Part shown: in pieces, positions 25,327 through 35,346 of the stretch
How positions within the stretch are numbered: position 1 is the first letter of the stretch
Layout of the letters: the number at the start of each line of letters is the position of its first letter
Origin: Lycorma delicatula
Lineage: Eukaryota > Arthropoda > Insecta > Hemiptera > Fulgoridae
Assembly: GCF_047948215.1 (NCBI RefSeq)
Contig: NC_134455.1
Span: 345,798,997-345,862,996, forward strand
Direction: 5' to 3'
DNA length: 64,000 nt
Notes under the pieces: model-generated
Seen by the model: the letters and a program-made list of their open reading frames with translations, nothing else
Databases searched by the model: none
Told to the model about the DNA's origin: nothing
Translations under genes and position numbers: made by a program

Positions 25327-26292
25327 TTAAATTTTTTGTATTAACCCTATACTACGCAAAAACAGAAACATCCGGTTTAAAACCTCTTTTTCATTACACA
25401 AGATACCACGGATGTTTCTGGGTAGTTTAAATTTACGACGCAATGCCGCATAACATATGCAGTCCATCAGTATGTGGCGAACAGTCACGCGGCTGTTGCA
25501 TCGTGAGCATAGAGGTGCTTGTCCTCTTGTCAACAGGTACTCGTGTGTGACCCTCGTGTGTCCTATCTGCAATTGACAGAGAACTACTTCCTCATGCCGG
25601 GGTTTTCTGGATGAGGAGCCCCATGGTAACACAGAATCTTTAATCTGATGGAGTTTATTATCAACGGTAGCTGTCCAGTTACCTTGCCACCTTGCTCTTA
25701 GTGATTGTTTTACATAGTTAATAAAATCAGAAGTAGCAACTCGGGTGGTGAAAGGAGGCTGGTTACATGCTTCTTTGGCAGCGGAATCTGCATGTTCATT
25801 ACCTGGAATCCCTACGTGGCTAGGGACCCAGCAAAAACTTACTTCTGTGTTGCGATTATTCAACTCAGCGATTGCGTTGTAAATTTCAATGACGATAGGA
25901 TGTTTGGAATAAAAGTTTTTTAAGGCTTGGAGAGCACTACACGAGTCACTGCAAATAAGAATTTTTCTATATTTTGGGTTAATGATGTTTAGAGCCTTAT
26001 TTATAGCGTATAGTTCAGCGGTAAACACACTCGTAATACCAGGTAGACCAAACATATAAGTTCTTTCATTGATAACAAATGCACAGCCAACTGTATCGTT
26101 TTGTTTCGATCCATCAGTGTATACAACCGCGTCTGGTTTCATCTTGGAGAGAACACACTGAAACATTTGCTGGAAAACAATATGTAGTTTTGATTGTTTA
26201 TTGTGTGTCGTAAGGTCAAAAGTAAAATTTATAAGGTTTATTCTCCACGGAGGATATGTCGGATATGAACACCTACAGGTGCAGTACGACAT
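25327..26292 (-). pseudogene. LINE ORF2 fragment: RNase H domain and C-terminal knuckle (second copy)
   Basis: An open frame of 321 codons covers the RNase H domain with its acidic residues in VVYTDGSKQND, FTAELYAINKAL, ILICSDSCSALQAL and GNEHADSAAKEA. The C-terminal knuckle CSRCNSRVTVRHILMDC follows. Upstream sequence (26672-26394, RSCMIRFYYSIVRSRLDHGC) is in a different frame, and about 60 bp near 26255-26275 plus 6 bp near 26310 are deleted relative to the full-length copy. It cannot make a whole ORF2 protein. Confidence 0.88.
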
Positions 26293-26393
26293 GGATGATA
26301 CTTTCCTAGATTAGGATTTCTAAAGACTGAGTCAAGAGCCAGGTGATTTGGCTGTCCTCTGAGACGAGCAAAATAACATAATAAAAGCTGGTC

Positions 26394-26960
26394 TCATCTA
26401 TCCCAAAGTGATGGTTCACCACAGTCTATAAGTAAGCTTGCGACAGGACTTGATCTAAATGCGCCTGTGGCAAGCCGAAGGAAAGCATGATGTACACTAT
26501 CCAGCATTTTAAGCACGGTTTGACGAGCTGAAGAGTAGGTGACACAACCATGATCTAAACGGGAGCGAACAATGGAATAGTAGAAACGTATCATACATGA
26601 CCTATCGGCTTCCCAGTTGGTGTTAGCAAGGACTCGCATCATATCTAGTAGTTTGGAACATTTTGTTTTCAATTCTTTTAAATGTTTGACCCAAGTAAGA
26701 CGGCTATCAAAAAATAAACCTAAAAACTTGACTTAGTAGAGATGGAGATAGTAGTAATCTCTCCGTTCAGAAAAACTTGCGGAATAGAAGGGTTTCGTAG
26801 CCGAGAAAAAACTACACAATTTGTTTTTTCGGCTGAAAATGTGAAACCAGTAATCCTGGACCAAGCTTCAAGGTGAGATATAGTGTTCTGCAGTAGTCTC
26901 TCTGCTGTGGGTGTTGAACAGCTTGCAATGTAAATAGCAAAATCATCAGCAAATAGAGAA
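26394..26960 (-). pseudogene. LINE ORF2 fragment: RT C-terminal region (second copy)
   Basis: It covers the part of RT from just before the FADD motif to the domain linking RT with RNase H: LRRLATGAF-like HHAFLRLATGAFRSSPVASL and IDCGEPSLWD are legible. The frame is broken near 26730, where LTW-type sequence shifts, and again at 26394. The truncation point at 26960 is the 5' junction of the insertion. Confidence 0.8.
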
Positions 26961-27952
26961 CACAGGTGATATAAATTGGATTTAAGAATATGACACTGAA
27001 ATTAATCAGCAATCGTTCGGGGTAGAATCCTCATTTACCTTGGCCAAAGAAAACCTATCAAGTCAAAAGCAACATCATATCATTTATATGCTACATCGAT
27101 ACTAATGGAATTATCCATAAGGAGTTTGTACCTCCTGGTGAGTTAATGAAGAAATCGATCACCTGTCCTATGACAGCTAAGGCAGAATATGAGGAAATAT
27201 CTAAAGAAATGATTCACGTATAACCGGATCCTTCATCATGACAAGGCCACACATAGTTTTCATTGTTCAGCAGTTTATGGTGAAAAAGAACACTACAAAT
27301 TCTCAATCACCATACTCAACTGACCTGACTCCATCCAATTTCTTTCGTTTTCCAAAGTTGAAGGGACAAAGATTTGACATAATAGAGGGGATTCAAGTAG
27401 AATAATAACAGTGCTGTACACACTTGCCAAAAAAACTTTCAGGAGGATGTGTTTCATCTGTGCCACAAGTGCTGGAATCAATGTCTGAGCTCCCATTTTG
27501 AAGATAATGGTGTTGGCAAGAATCTGATATGAAAGCACCATACTAGAAAGAAATTGTACCTGACTGTAAAGCAATAAGTTACGGTACGTTATTAAAGAAT
27601 AATAAGCTAGTAAAAGAAAACCACACAGCATATTTTCAAACAAAAATTCATAGTCGTTTGAAAAAGAAAATCATTACAGTTTAATGTTCATAACAGTATT
27701 TGTTCAAAAATACAAAATTATATAAACAATAAATTTTACTTGGAAGAGAACCTAAACATTGCTGTTTAATTTGCAAGCAGAATGCAACTCATATTTCACT
27801 AAATTGCAATTGTAATTAACAAATTAAAAGAATAATAATGAATAATTGATCAATAACCATTAAAATATCAGCATAACAGACAGTTATAAGACTTACACAT
27901 TTAAACTGATTAATACAATTATAAACTATTAAAGATCTACATATTTAGATAC

Positions 27953-28112
27953 CTTATGCTGTTATCTAAAACAATAAATGGACGTCCTGTTTTAAGATTA
28001 ACTTCATGAATAATATTTTCATACTCTGGTGTAGTCACCAAAAGATCAGCATCTGAATCTCGTACAAAGTACTCTAGCATATTACAAGGATGAAGTGGGC
28101 TCAATGGCACAG
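27953..28112 (-). CDS. ACSF3: ACSF3-like malonyl-CoA synthetase, second coding exon
   Basis: This exon continues the reading frame from the first exon: the split codon is G|CT (Ala), giving NIG-AVPLSPLHPCNMLEYFVRD. This corresponds to the family segment GVAVPLxxxHP and the following helix that packs against the nucleotide site. The rest reads DADLLVTTPEYENIIHEVN and GRPFIVLDNSI. The acceptor is TGTTGCAG (28115-28113 is the CAG) and the donor is GTATCT (27952-27947), in phase 2. The upstream intron (about 5.6 kb) holds a mariner, a Tc1 and an IS630-type element. The downstream intron (about 4.3 kb) holds a mariner disrupted by a LINE. Confidence 0.92.
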
Positions 28113-28284
28113 CTGCAACAACATTGAACAGCTCAGTAGAAAGAAACAATACAAAACAAAAATAATTTTATTAAATTATTGTAACTGGAAATTATATCTC
28201 CTCAGAGAATTAAATCATCCTTTATCATACAAAATAAATACATATTAATTTATAGCCAAAATGGATATAAAATTATTTTTACAC

Positions 28285-28560
28285 AGAGTATGAGGGTTGT
28301 TCGGAAAGTTTTTGGCTAGACAAAGAAAACACAAGATTTTTCAGAATTTTTTGGGTACACAGACCAGCATTAATGACAACATTCAGGCCATTCATAATCT
28401 TGTGGAAGGTGACTGCTGCTGAAGTGTGCGTAAAAAAATTTTGTACGCACACAAAATTTTGTCAGACACTATTGGACACAGCAAAGTGTCGGCAAGGTGG
28501 ATTCCATTTCTTCTTATTGAGGCACAAAGAAATGTCTGGAAAAACACCTGTCTAATATTT
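28285..28560 (+). mobile_element. Possible non-autonomous mariner-type fragment
   Basis: The sequence starts GAGGGTTGTTCGGAAAGTTT, which resembles the outer end of mariner-type inverted repeats. I did not find a matching opposite end or coding sequence, so it may be a solo end or a small deletion derivative. Confidence 0.4.
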
Positions 28561-28589
28561 ATTTAATTTTATCTAATATAAATAAAACA

Positions 28590-28980
28590 ATTTTTTTTTG
28601 TGGGAAAAAACATTTTTGTGTTACTATTGTGTAGACAACAAAAATGTGAAGAAGACCAACAAAATTAAAATTGAAATTGTAAATAAGAAATTTAAAAACA
28701 AAGTTAAAACTCAAACAAAAATACTAAAAACAAAGACAAATAAACTTAAAAGTTAAATATAAAAACATACAACTATCGTACAAAAAAGAAAATGTCAATA
28801 CATTTAAAACGTAAATACGGTATATAAAACGTTAATACATTGGAGAAATAAAAATACCTGGTCCAAAATGTCTTTATTATTTAAAGATATAAAATTTAAA
28901 TTTATGACATGAGCCCACATAATGTATGCAATCCACAAGGATGTGGCACACAGTCAGGCAGCATTTGTATCGTTAACTAA
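28590..28980 (-). mobile_element. Old 5'-truncated remnant of the I-clade-like LINE family
   Basis: The stretch near 28885-28975 (TTTATGACATGAGCCCACAT and ATGTATGCAATCCACAAGGA) aligns with the end of the LINE ORF2 near 41170-41250. The 28600-28860 part has the same AAAACT/AAATTAAAA-rich 3'UTR composition, and a T-run with a decayed terminal hairpin lies near 28590-28630. It is much more diverged than the other two copies. Confidence 0.55.
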
Positions 28981-29299
28981 ATAAACAAATTCTGGTTTAT
29001 ATTATTTAAATGACGCTTGCAGATCAGTTCATCAGTAAAACAACTTAAGAAAAGATTACTAATCAGAGTGAACAAACAGATTGAGTTCTATTTAGCAGAA
29101 AATTGTCTTTTTCTAGTACTTATTGAATTAAAAATTGCTCATCTTTTTTTTATTTATTACTTGAAGTAATTGAAGATAAAATTTGTTTCAACTATGCTAA
29201 TTACCAAATGACTTCAACATAATTACCAAAGACTTCATGGCAGATTTGTTACATTTAGTACAACAAAGTGATACAAAATATTTTTTTAAATACCTTAGT

Positions 29300-30161
29300 T
29301 TTAATAGGTCAGTGGTGAGGTCGCCCCCAATTGACATATTTTGTAGCTCCATCCTGCTGGAATAACGCATTTTGAAAATCGATTCCCCGGTTTCGTAACT
29401 CAGGGATGAATAACGCATTTTGAAAATCGATTCCCCGGTTTTGTAACTCAGGGATGAAAAACGTATTCAACATTGCAATGTAACGATCAGCTGTTACAGT
29501 TACGGCAGCGTCATTTTCTTCAAAAAAAATATGGTCCAATAACACCAACCTTTCCTATTGCACATCGGACACAGACCTTTGGGCTATGAAGTGGTCTCGC
29601 GTGAAGCTGATGTGGGTTTCTTTCTGCCCAATACCGGCAATTCTGTTTGTTGACGAAGCCATTCAGATGAAAATGGGCTTCGTCACTCATTAACAATAAC
29701 AAATTTTCATTTTCTTCAAAAATAGTAAGCGTTTGTCGACAAAATTGTAATCGCTGCGTGAAATCTTGCTCGTTTAACTGCTGCACGACGGCTATCTTGT
29801 AAGGATGGAAATGCAGGTCTGTATGCAGAATTCGTCTTACCGTACTTGTGCTCATTTGAAGCATTGCTGAATGCCTCTGAACAGAGTGGCGTGGGCTTCT
29901 GACTATGGCTTCCCTTACTCGTTCGATGTTCTCCGGAGTGCTAGCAGTTCGTCGGGGACCCGGTGGTTTTTTCTTCAATATTAAACCACTTGTTTGAAGG
30001 TTGTTTACCTCTCGCAATATTGTGTTACGAGAAGGGACACTTGCATTACGATGGATATTAAACTGACGGCGGAAATCTCGCTGAACAGCAGTTACGGATT
30101 CGTCATTTCGCACAAAACTGTCATCCGCGTACAGGCGTTGGTCTAGTACCCACGACTCCAT
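29300..30161 (-). pseudogene. IS630-type transposase with DUF4817-like helix-turn-helix, nearly intact front half
   Basis: The likely start is the Met at 30161 (MESWVLDQRLYADDSFV). The N-terminal helix-turn-helix part includes VPSRNTILREVNNLQTSGLI, then GPRRTASTPENIERVREAI. The catalytic core follows: LLLLMSDEAHFHLNGFVNKQ with the first catalytic Asp, then HARPLHSPKVCVRCAIGKVG. A frameshift near 29525 leads to DRYIAMLNTFFIPEL. A 48-bp tandem duplication follows, then QQDGA with the second Asp. Sequence past 29300 no longer matches, so the third acidic residue (SPDLT block) is missing. Confidence 0.82.
29363..29458. repeat. 48-bp tandem duplication inside the transposase
   Basis: Two adjacent copies of a 48-bp unit differ by about one base (TTTCGTAACT against TTTTGTAACT). 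They encode FIPELRNRGIDFQNAL and FIPELQNRGIDFQNAL in the minus-strand frame. The unit is a multiple of three, so the frame is kept. Confidence 0.85.
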
Positions 30162-30261
30162 CTCAACAACTAAAATGTAAATGCAATGAACAAAGGAAAC
30201 GTCAGACACCAGCCACGTGCCCCTCCCACCACGAACACCTGAGTACAACCCACTTCAAAAA

Positions 30262-30303
30262 CATCCGGTTCCCGTGGAACCGGATGGAGGCTAAAACAGC
30301 CTC
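30262..30303. other. Two back-to-back perfect hairpins
   Basis: Hairpin 1 has an 11-bp perfect stem, CATCCGGTTCC (30262-30272) with GGAACCGGATG (30276-30286), and loop CGT. Hairpin 2 starts at the next base: GAGGCT (30287-30292) with AGCCTC (30298-30303), loop AAAAC. They lie just upstream of the IS630-type transposase and left of the Tc1 element, near the border of the two. Their role is unknown; they could be part of the 5' end of the IS630-type transposon. Confidence 0.75.
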
Positions 30304-30444
30304 TAAGTGGTGTGATTGTTCGATCTTGACTGGTTGTAAATTGGAAGTAGTCACCTTGGCTTCAGTTGTGAGCCTTTGAATGTGGCAGGTGGATGCTAGT
30401 TTTAGTGCTCTGTGTACGGTGTGTTGATTTTGTGTGTTTAAAAA

Positions 30445-31370
30445 TGGATATTACTCTGAGGAAGCTCTAAAAGTTATTGCTCTTAAAGATCACACGTCTA
30501 TGACAGTAAGAGATATCGCTTCTGCAGTCTGTAGAGGAAAATCAAGTGTATCAAAAATTCTGACAATATTCAAAGAATCTGAATCATAGTCTCCAAAAAG
30601 GAGAAGAAAGCTATTCCAAAAACTGATAAAATTCTAATGAGAACTAGTAAAATCAATACAAGGAAAACAAGCTCAGACCTTAAAAGAGATTTATTGGCAA
30701 CTGGTTTCAACTGTACGCCATAGGCTTCTGAAAGCTGGCCGGAAGGCAACGAAAAAAAATCAATTTTTAACTCCTAAAATGAAGAAAAAATATTTAGCAT
30801 GGGTCCAAAATTATAAATCATGAATTGCTGATGACTGGAAGATGGTAGTTTTTAGTGATGAAACTCATTTATTTAGGATTACAAAGCAAATAACATGAGA
30901 TGAGACCTTTGAGACATGAGCACGTACAACAAACTGTAGAAAACCCTCTGAAACATGTTTTGGGGATTTTTCATGACAAATGGCACTGGGGGTTTAGTTC
31001 CAGTTCAAGGTATGATTAATTCAACCAAGTTTATAGAAATATTATGACATAGGATTGTTCCATTCATGCAAACGTTTGATGGAACATTTCAACATGACCC
31101 ATGTCATAATTCAAAATTGATAAGACTTTCATGCTGGAAAATTTAATTAATGGGTTTGATTAGCCTGGAAATTCACCAGAATTAAATCCCATTGAGAACT
31201 TCTGGAATATTTTGAAGAGAATTTAGGTAGAATGGACTGTACAACAAAAGAATGCATGATAACTGATACTATAAAAGTGTGGTTTCACGATGATGAAGGA
31301 AAGATATGGCACTAATTTAAAAGTCAATGCCAAAACATTTTCAAGAGGTAATTTCTGTTAAGGAGGGCAT
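30445..31370 (+). pseudogene. Tc1-family transposase, frameshifted
   Basis: The helix-turn-helix (ALKVIALKDHTSMTVRDIAS, then RGKSSVSKIL) starts near 30450. TSSDLKRDLLATG-like sequence and TVRRRLLEAGRKAT-like sequence follow near 30690-30740. The first catalytic block is VVFSDETHLFRI near 30847-30880; MFWGFFMTNGTGGLVPVQGM lies near 30955-31010; NSPELNPIENFW, with the DD34E-type glutamate block, is near 31165-31205; MDCTTKECMITDTIKVWFHD lies near 31230-31290. At least half a dozen frameshifts and stops. Confidence 0.82.
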
Positions 31371-31399
31371 ACTTCATACAAATACATGTATTTTATCAG

Positions 31400-32540
31400 T
31401 GTATATAAAAGCACAGAATGAGTAAAAGCAAATTTTTTTCAAAAAGGGTGATTTACTGTATGGCTTAAGCCTGGCGGCAGAATTTCTTGAAGAAGCTAGT
31501 GAAACTCTATGAAAGACAGCTACTTAAGAAAGTTGAAGGCAGCTAGGTAGAAAGGTAAATGAATGTAATTTTATTTATAAATAAAACTTAGTAATAATGT
31601 TTGTTCAAATTTTTCAGTTTTGTTTTTATTTTAAAGTGGATCTTACTTTAAAAATACGCTTAGTGTAATATATATTTTGTGATGAAGGATGATTTGATTC
31701 TCTATGGATAATCTATATTATTTGTTGGTTTTCTAAAACATTTACTGATCAATTATCAGTTATAGTCTACAATAAATTCTACTGTAATTTTAATTTTCTT
31801 TGTTATATGAAGGAGCTATTTAAAATTAATGTTAATTTTTTACACAATAAGATTAAATATTATCTGTATAATTTTATATTCTTAAAAGGACATTATGTGT
31901 ATGAGCTAAACCTATACTTATATTTCTAAAAATTCTGTATAAAAATGTCAGACATAATATTAGCTAATAGGATGTATACTGGTAAACCATCATTCTTTAT
32001 ACAAAGTATATAATTGAATTAAATAATTTTGTTTAATATTTTACAAATTATTATAATTAAATTAGTTTTTGTTTCATTTTAATTTTATGAAAAGTTATTT
32101 TTTTATTATGTTCACAGATAATTTAAATTTATATCCATTTTAAATTTATATAAAATGTAAATTATAGTAATTTTCATGTTACTCTATTTTATCTAATATT
32201 TTAGAAATAAGATATTAAAAAAGGTATCATTATTTTTTTTTTGTATTAGGTATCATTTTGAAAGTTATAAGTGGTCTGAATTAGATTCCATGTTTAGATA
32301 CAAACACATACTTATGAATGACGTGTAAGTTTTTAAATGTGATAAAGAGTTTTTACATTTAATAATAGTAATGCAGGAAATGAAAAACAAAGCTCATGAT
32401 GAACAATGCATCTGCCAGCTACCAAACAAAATAATGAGAAAAAATTAAAGGTAAATAAATGGACAGAACATTAAATTTAGTAAATATGAGGCACACCCAA
32501 AATATAAATGATCATAATACACACAAATCGGAACAAACCA
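31400..32540. other. Intronic AT-rich sequence
   Basis: Between the Tc1 and mariner remnants in the first ACSF3 coding intron. No gene or element recognised. Confidence 0.5.
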
Positions 32541-32545
32541 AGTTA

Positions 32546-33597
32546 CTAGGGTCATTCAGAATGTTCTTGGCCTGACACACAGATGCCATAAGTATGACCA
32601 AATGACTATTATATTTGTCAAGAATGATACTTTACATAGCATGTTACAAAGTTTCAGATGCGTATATTTAGTTACTTGTTTATAATGATCAAGTAAAGCA
32701 AACAATTTTTAATATTTTTTTGAAAAATTGATAACATTCAAGTTTGAACTGTTAGTTTAACTCTGATGAACATACAAAAAAAAGTTGGATCCCTTTCTTT
32801 CAACAGTAAAAAAAATGGGGTGCTGAATTTAAACATGGTCAAACATCCATTCAAGATGATGACACTTTGAACACCGTAAAACCTCTAAAACAGATGAAAG
32901 CGACACAAAAATCCACAATTACTCTATTACATGATCACCAAATGAAGGTACGCAAGCTTGCCGACATCGTAAACATCTCAATAAACCATATCTACTACAT
33001 TTTACAAGACGTTTGGAGTATGAAAGTTTTCTGCTCAATGGGTTTTTGCTAATAATCAACCAAAAACAAACTTGACTGAAAATTTCTCAAGGGTGTTAAT
33101 TAAACATGATACTGCTCTGTTTTTTCAATGTTTTATAACAGTAGATGAAACTTGTATTAACGCATGCCAGGGACCAAGCAGTAGTGAAAGTAGGTGAAAG
33201 TGCACCAAACAATGCGAAAATTGTTTCATCAGCAGGAAAAGTCATTGTAATGATTTTTTGGGGATTCTCATGGTTTAGTACTCATAGACTACCTGGCAAA
33301 AGGTAGACCATCACCAGGGACTATTACACTCCATTAAAGGCTAAAAACCAATTAAAAGGTGCTATTTTCAGGGTAATCATCCTTAATTTTCCAGAAAGTA
33401 AGCACTCTTTCACCATGATAATGCACTCCCACACAAATCTCAGGTTGTTGCAATTATACTGAGAGTATTAAAAAGTTGGAGACTCATTGGTCTAAATCTA
33501 TCGAACTGCAAGAGACTAAGTAAAAAAGTAAAAATAAAAATTTCCAAATAATCTTGTGTTTTCTTTGTCAGGCTGAGAACTTTTCGAATGGCCTTCA
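32546..33597 (+). mobile_element. Mariner element with both inverted repeats
   Basis: Terminal inverted repeats of 31 bp lie at 32546-32576 and 33567-33597, matching at about 22 of 31 positions and identical over the inner GCCTGAC. Both are flanked by TA (32544-32545 and 33598-33599), the usual mariner target. The 1.05-kb interior contains a broken transposase. Its right end is only about 70 bp from the donor site of the first ACSF3 coding exon. Confidence 0.8.
32770..33500 (+). pseudogene. Mariner transposase within the TIR-bounded element
   Basis: An open frame of 61 codons (32867-33052: KATQKSTITLLHDHQMKVRK, then LADIVNISINHIYYILQDV) gives the N-terminal DNA-binding part. Degenerate catalytic parts follow: TVDETCI near 33140, VIVMIFWGF near 33245-33270, YYTPLKAKNQLKGAIF near 33320-33370 and HHDNALPHKSQVVAIILRVL near 33410-33470. 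Stops and frameshifts throughout. Confidence 0.75.
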
Positions 33598-33670
33598 TAC
33601 ATGGGACTGACATCTTCCACATGTACAATAATAAAAAATCTAAACAATCTAGTAAAAAAAATTTACTCAC

Positions 33671-34040
33671 CAATATTCCCAGCTAACCAGCAAGCCCACT
33701 GTACAAGAATATATGATGCATCATTTGCACAAAGAAATGCAATTCTCTGTTGCCGCTGATCCCCAATTTTCTTCTCAAACTGGTTAGCCAGCACATTACT
33801 GGCAGTGAGAAGACGCCCATATGTGTACTGTCCATGCCTATCTTTCAAAGCAATTTTATCTTTAAAATCCAAAGCGGTATGAAAAGAAGGCGTCGCTAAA
33901 GTGTTCACTGCCTTAGCTGTTCCTCTGACTAGATAACCATTCCTACCATGTTTCTTAAATATAATCTGCTGGATATGATAAGAATGCTGACACCTCTGAG
34001 AGAGAAAAAAAACTGTAGGTCGGTATGAAGATGGCAGCAT
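33671..34040 (-). CDS. ACSF3: ACSF3-like malonyl-CoA synthetase, first coding exon
   Basis: This exon encodes residues 1-123 of an acyl-CoA synthetase of the ACSF3 type, which in animals activates malonate (and methylmalonate) to its CoA ester in mitochondria and supplies mitochondrial fatty acid synthesis. The first 40 or so residues are rich in K, R, H and S and almost lack acidic residues, as expected for a mitochondrial import signal. Then come the family's N-terminal adenylate-forming segments, including FKDKIALKDRHGQYTYGRLL and RIAFLCANDASYILVQWACW. The ATG is preceded by TTCTTGTAG, a good acceptor three bases upstream, so a noncoding 5' exon probably lies further right. The exon ends in phase 1 at a GTGAGT donor (33670-33665). 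The assignment rests on matching motifs across all five exons. Confidence 0.93.
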
Positions 34041-35199
34041 CGTCTACAAGAACAGACTGGATCATCAGATAAATTTGTAATATCTGAAACAAAAAACATA
34101 ATGCAAAAATATTAATTTGCATTGTTTATATGTATACAAGAAAAAGGTTTGGCGAGTACATAAATGATCTTTTTCAATTTTTAATTTACTAATATTTTCA
34201 AATGAATCCAGACTTGTATTATTACAATAAAACTTTAAAGTAGGACATAAGAAATGATCCATAGAGTAGAACCCACCAAAGCAACATTTCAGAAAACACA
34301 ACAGCAATATGGTAAACTACAATGATTCATTTTCTTGTGTGATTCAGTGTCATGTCTGTATCTGAGAATGTTGTTACCCTCATAGTGATGATGGTTTGAC
34401 ATATTTACAATTGGATAGAACCTTGTAATCAGATACATTAGACAAATTACTTTCCATCTTTTCAATAACCTCAGTATAATGCAATGTTTTCTACTACTTC
34501 TGTTATTCAAACAGAAAAACTTCAAAGTGGTTCTTAAATAATAAATAAGTACAAAAAAGTCTCAAGAAAAGCTAACTTGTTTAATTTATTAAGCCAAAAA
34601 TATTTGGTAATTATTACACTCATAAAAAATACAAACTAATAAAAGCACATGAACTGGAAAGAAGAATAATGCTGACAATGCTTCACAATAGTGAATTTTA
34701 AAATCATACAAAGAATTCTTCTCGTAAAATGCCAAATAGATCTTATCATTCTTAATGGTTAGAAAAAACAACAATTAAGCAATTTCATATTAAACTGAAA
34801 ATAACAGAATTTTCATTAGCTAGTTTTTTTCTTATCAGCATTTAGAAAACTCAGTTGACAGGCAAGACATGAATGTATTACCCAAACTAGTAACTAGATT
34901 ACTACCTAAGAATTCCACAGAGTTTTTAACTAACTGCCACATGATTTCTTACGTTGTAATGAGATCTTTTTTTAGTTTTCTCTACAATTTACAGTATCAA
35001 CAAAAGCATTTTATTATGAAAAATAATTAAATATGTCTTAAAGCAACATAAAAGCTCAAAGCCAAAAATATTAACAACTAATCAATTCAGATTATCATAT
35101 TAAAAAATTCTGTTATTGCATAACAAATTGAAATTTATAACAACTTCGAAGAATACCTTAAATTTCAACAAAACTTAAGATCCTTTATTAATTCAAGGC

Positions 35200-35300
35200 C
35201 TTGATTACAGGCATACATGACCTTTTGTAATATGCTGATCAAGGCTGATCAGGATTTGAGCTAAAGAGACCCTCCAGACGAAAGGCACAGATGGTGGCAC
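35200..35300 (-). repeat. tRNA-derived SINE fragment
   Basis: The minus strand carries GTGCCTTTCGTCTGGAGGG, then a B-box-like GCTCAAATCC (35252-35261) and CTGATCAG. The arrangement matches the copy at 48997-49157. The 5' side abuts a (TA)n(TG)n run. Confidence 0.6.
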
Positions 35301-35303
35301 TTT

Positions 35304-35305
<2 letters not shown>

Positions 35306-35346
<41 letters not shown>
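35306..35346. repeat. (TA)n(TG)n microsatellite
   Basis: A run of TA units followed by TG units. Confidence 0.9.

Larger units (their letters stand above)
24854..26960 (-). mobile_element. 5'-truncated I-clade-like LINE, second copy
   Basis: This is the 3' third of the same family as the element at 40530-46561, at roughly 90% identity by eye. It includes the 3'-terminal hairpin (24872-24903), preceded on the plus strand by a T-run (24861-24870, the poly(A) tail). The direct repeat CACAGGTGATAT flanks it at 24842-24853 and 26961-26972. Seven bases (24854-24860) lie between the left repeat and the tail; they may be a diverged extension of the duplication. The copy begins just upstream of the RT FADD motif. 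Confidence 0.88.
24430..27490 (+). mobile_element. Decayed mariner transposon interrupted by a LINE
   Basis: The left part (24430-24853) reads KTAADMHK-like sequence, DNDAIGQTQM, GRPTTGIIPENVTVVQYAIK and AAKFVL, then LTSDEQKEHH, ending at IITGD. The right part (26961-27490) resumes with TGDINW and YDTEINQQS, then HKEFVPPGEL near 27120. The final mariner blocks follow, broken by stops: HPISFVF and FQEDVFHLCHKC near 27430-27470. The 24854-26960 interval is a LINE in the opposite orientation. The transposase was already, or has since become, a pseudogene. Confidence 0.75.
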
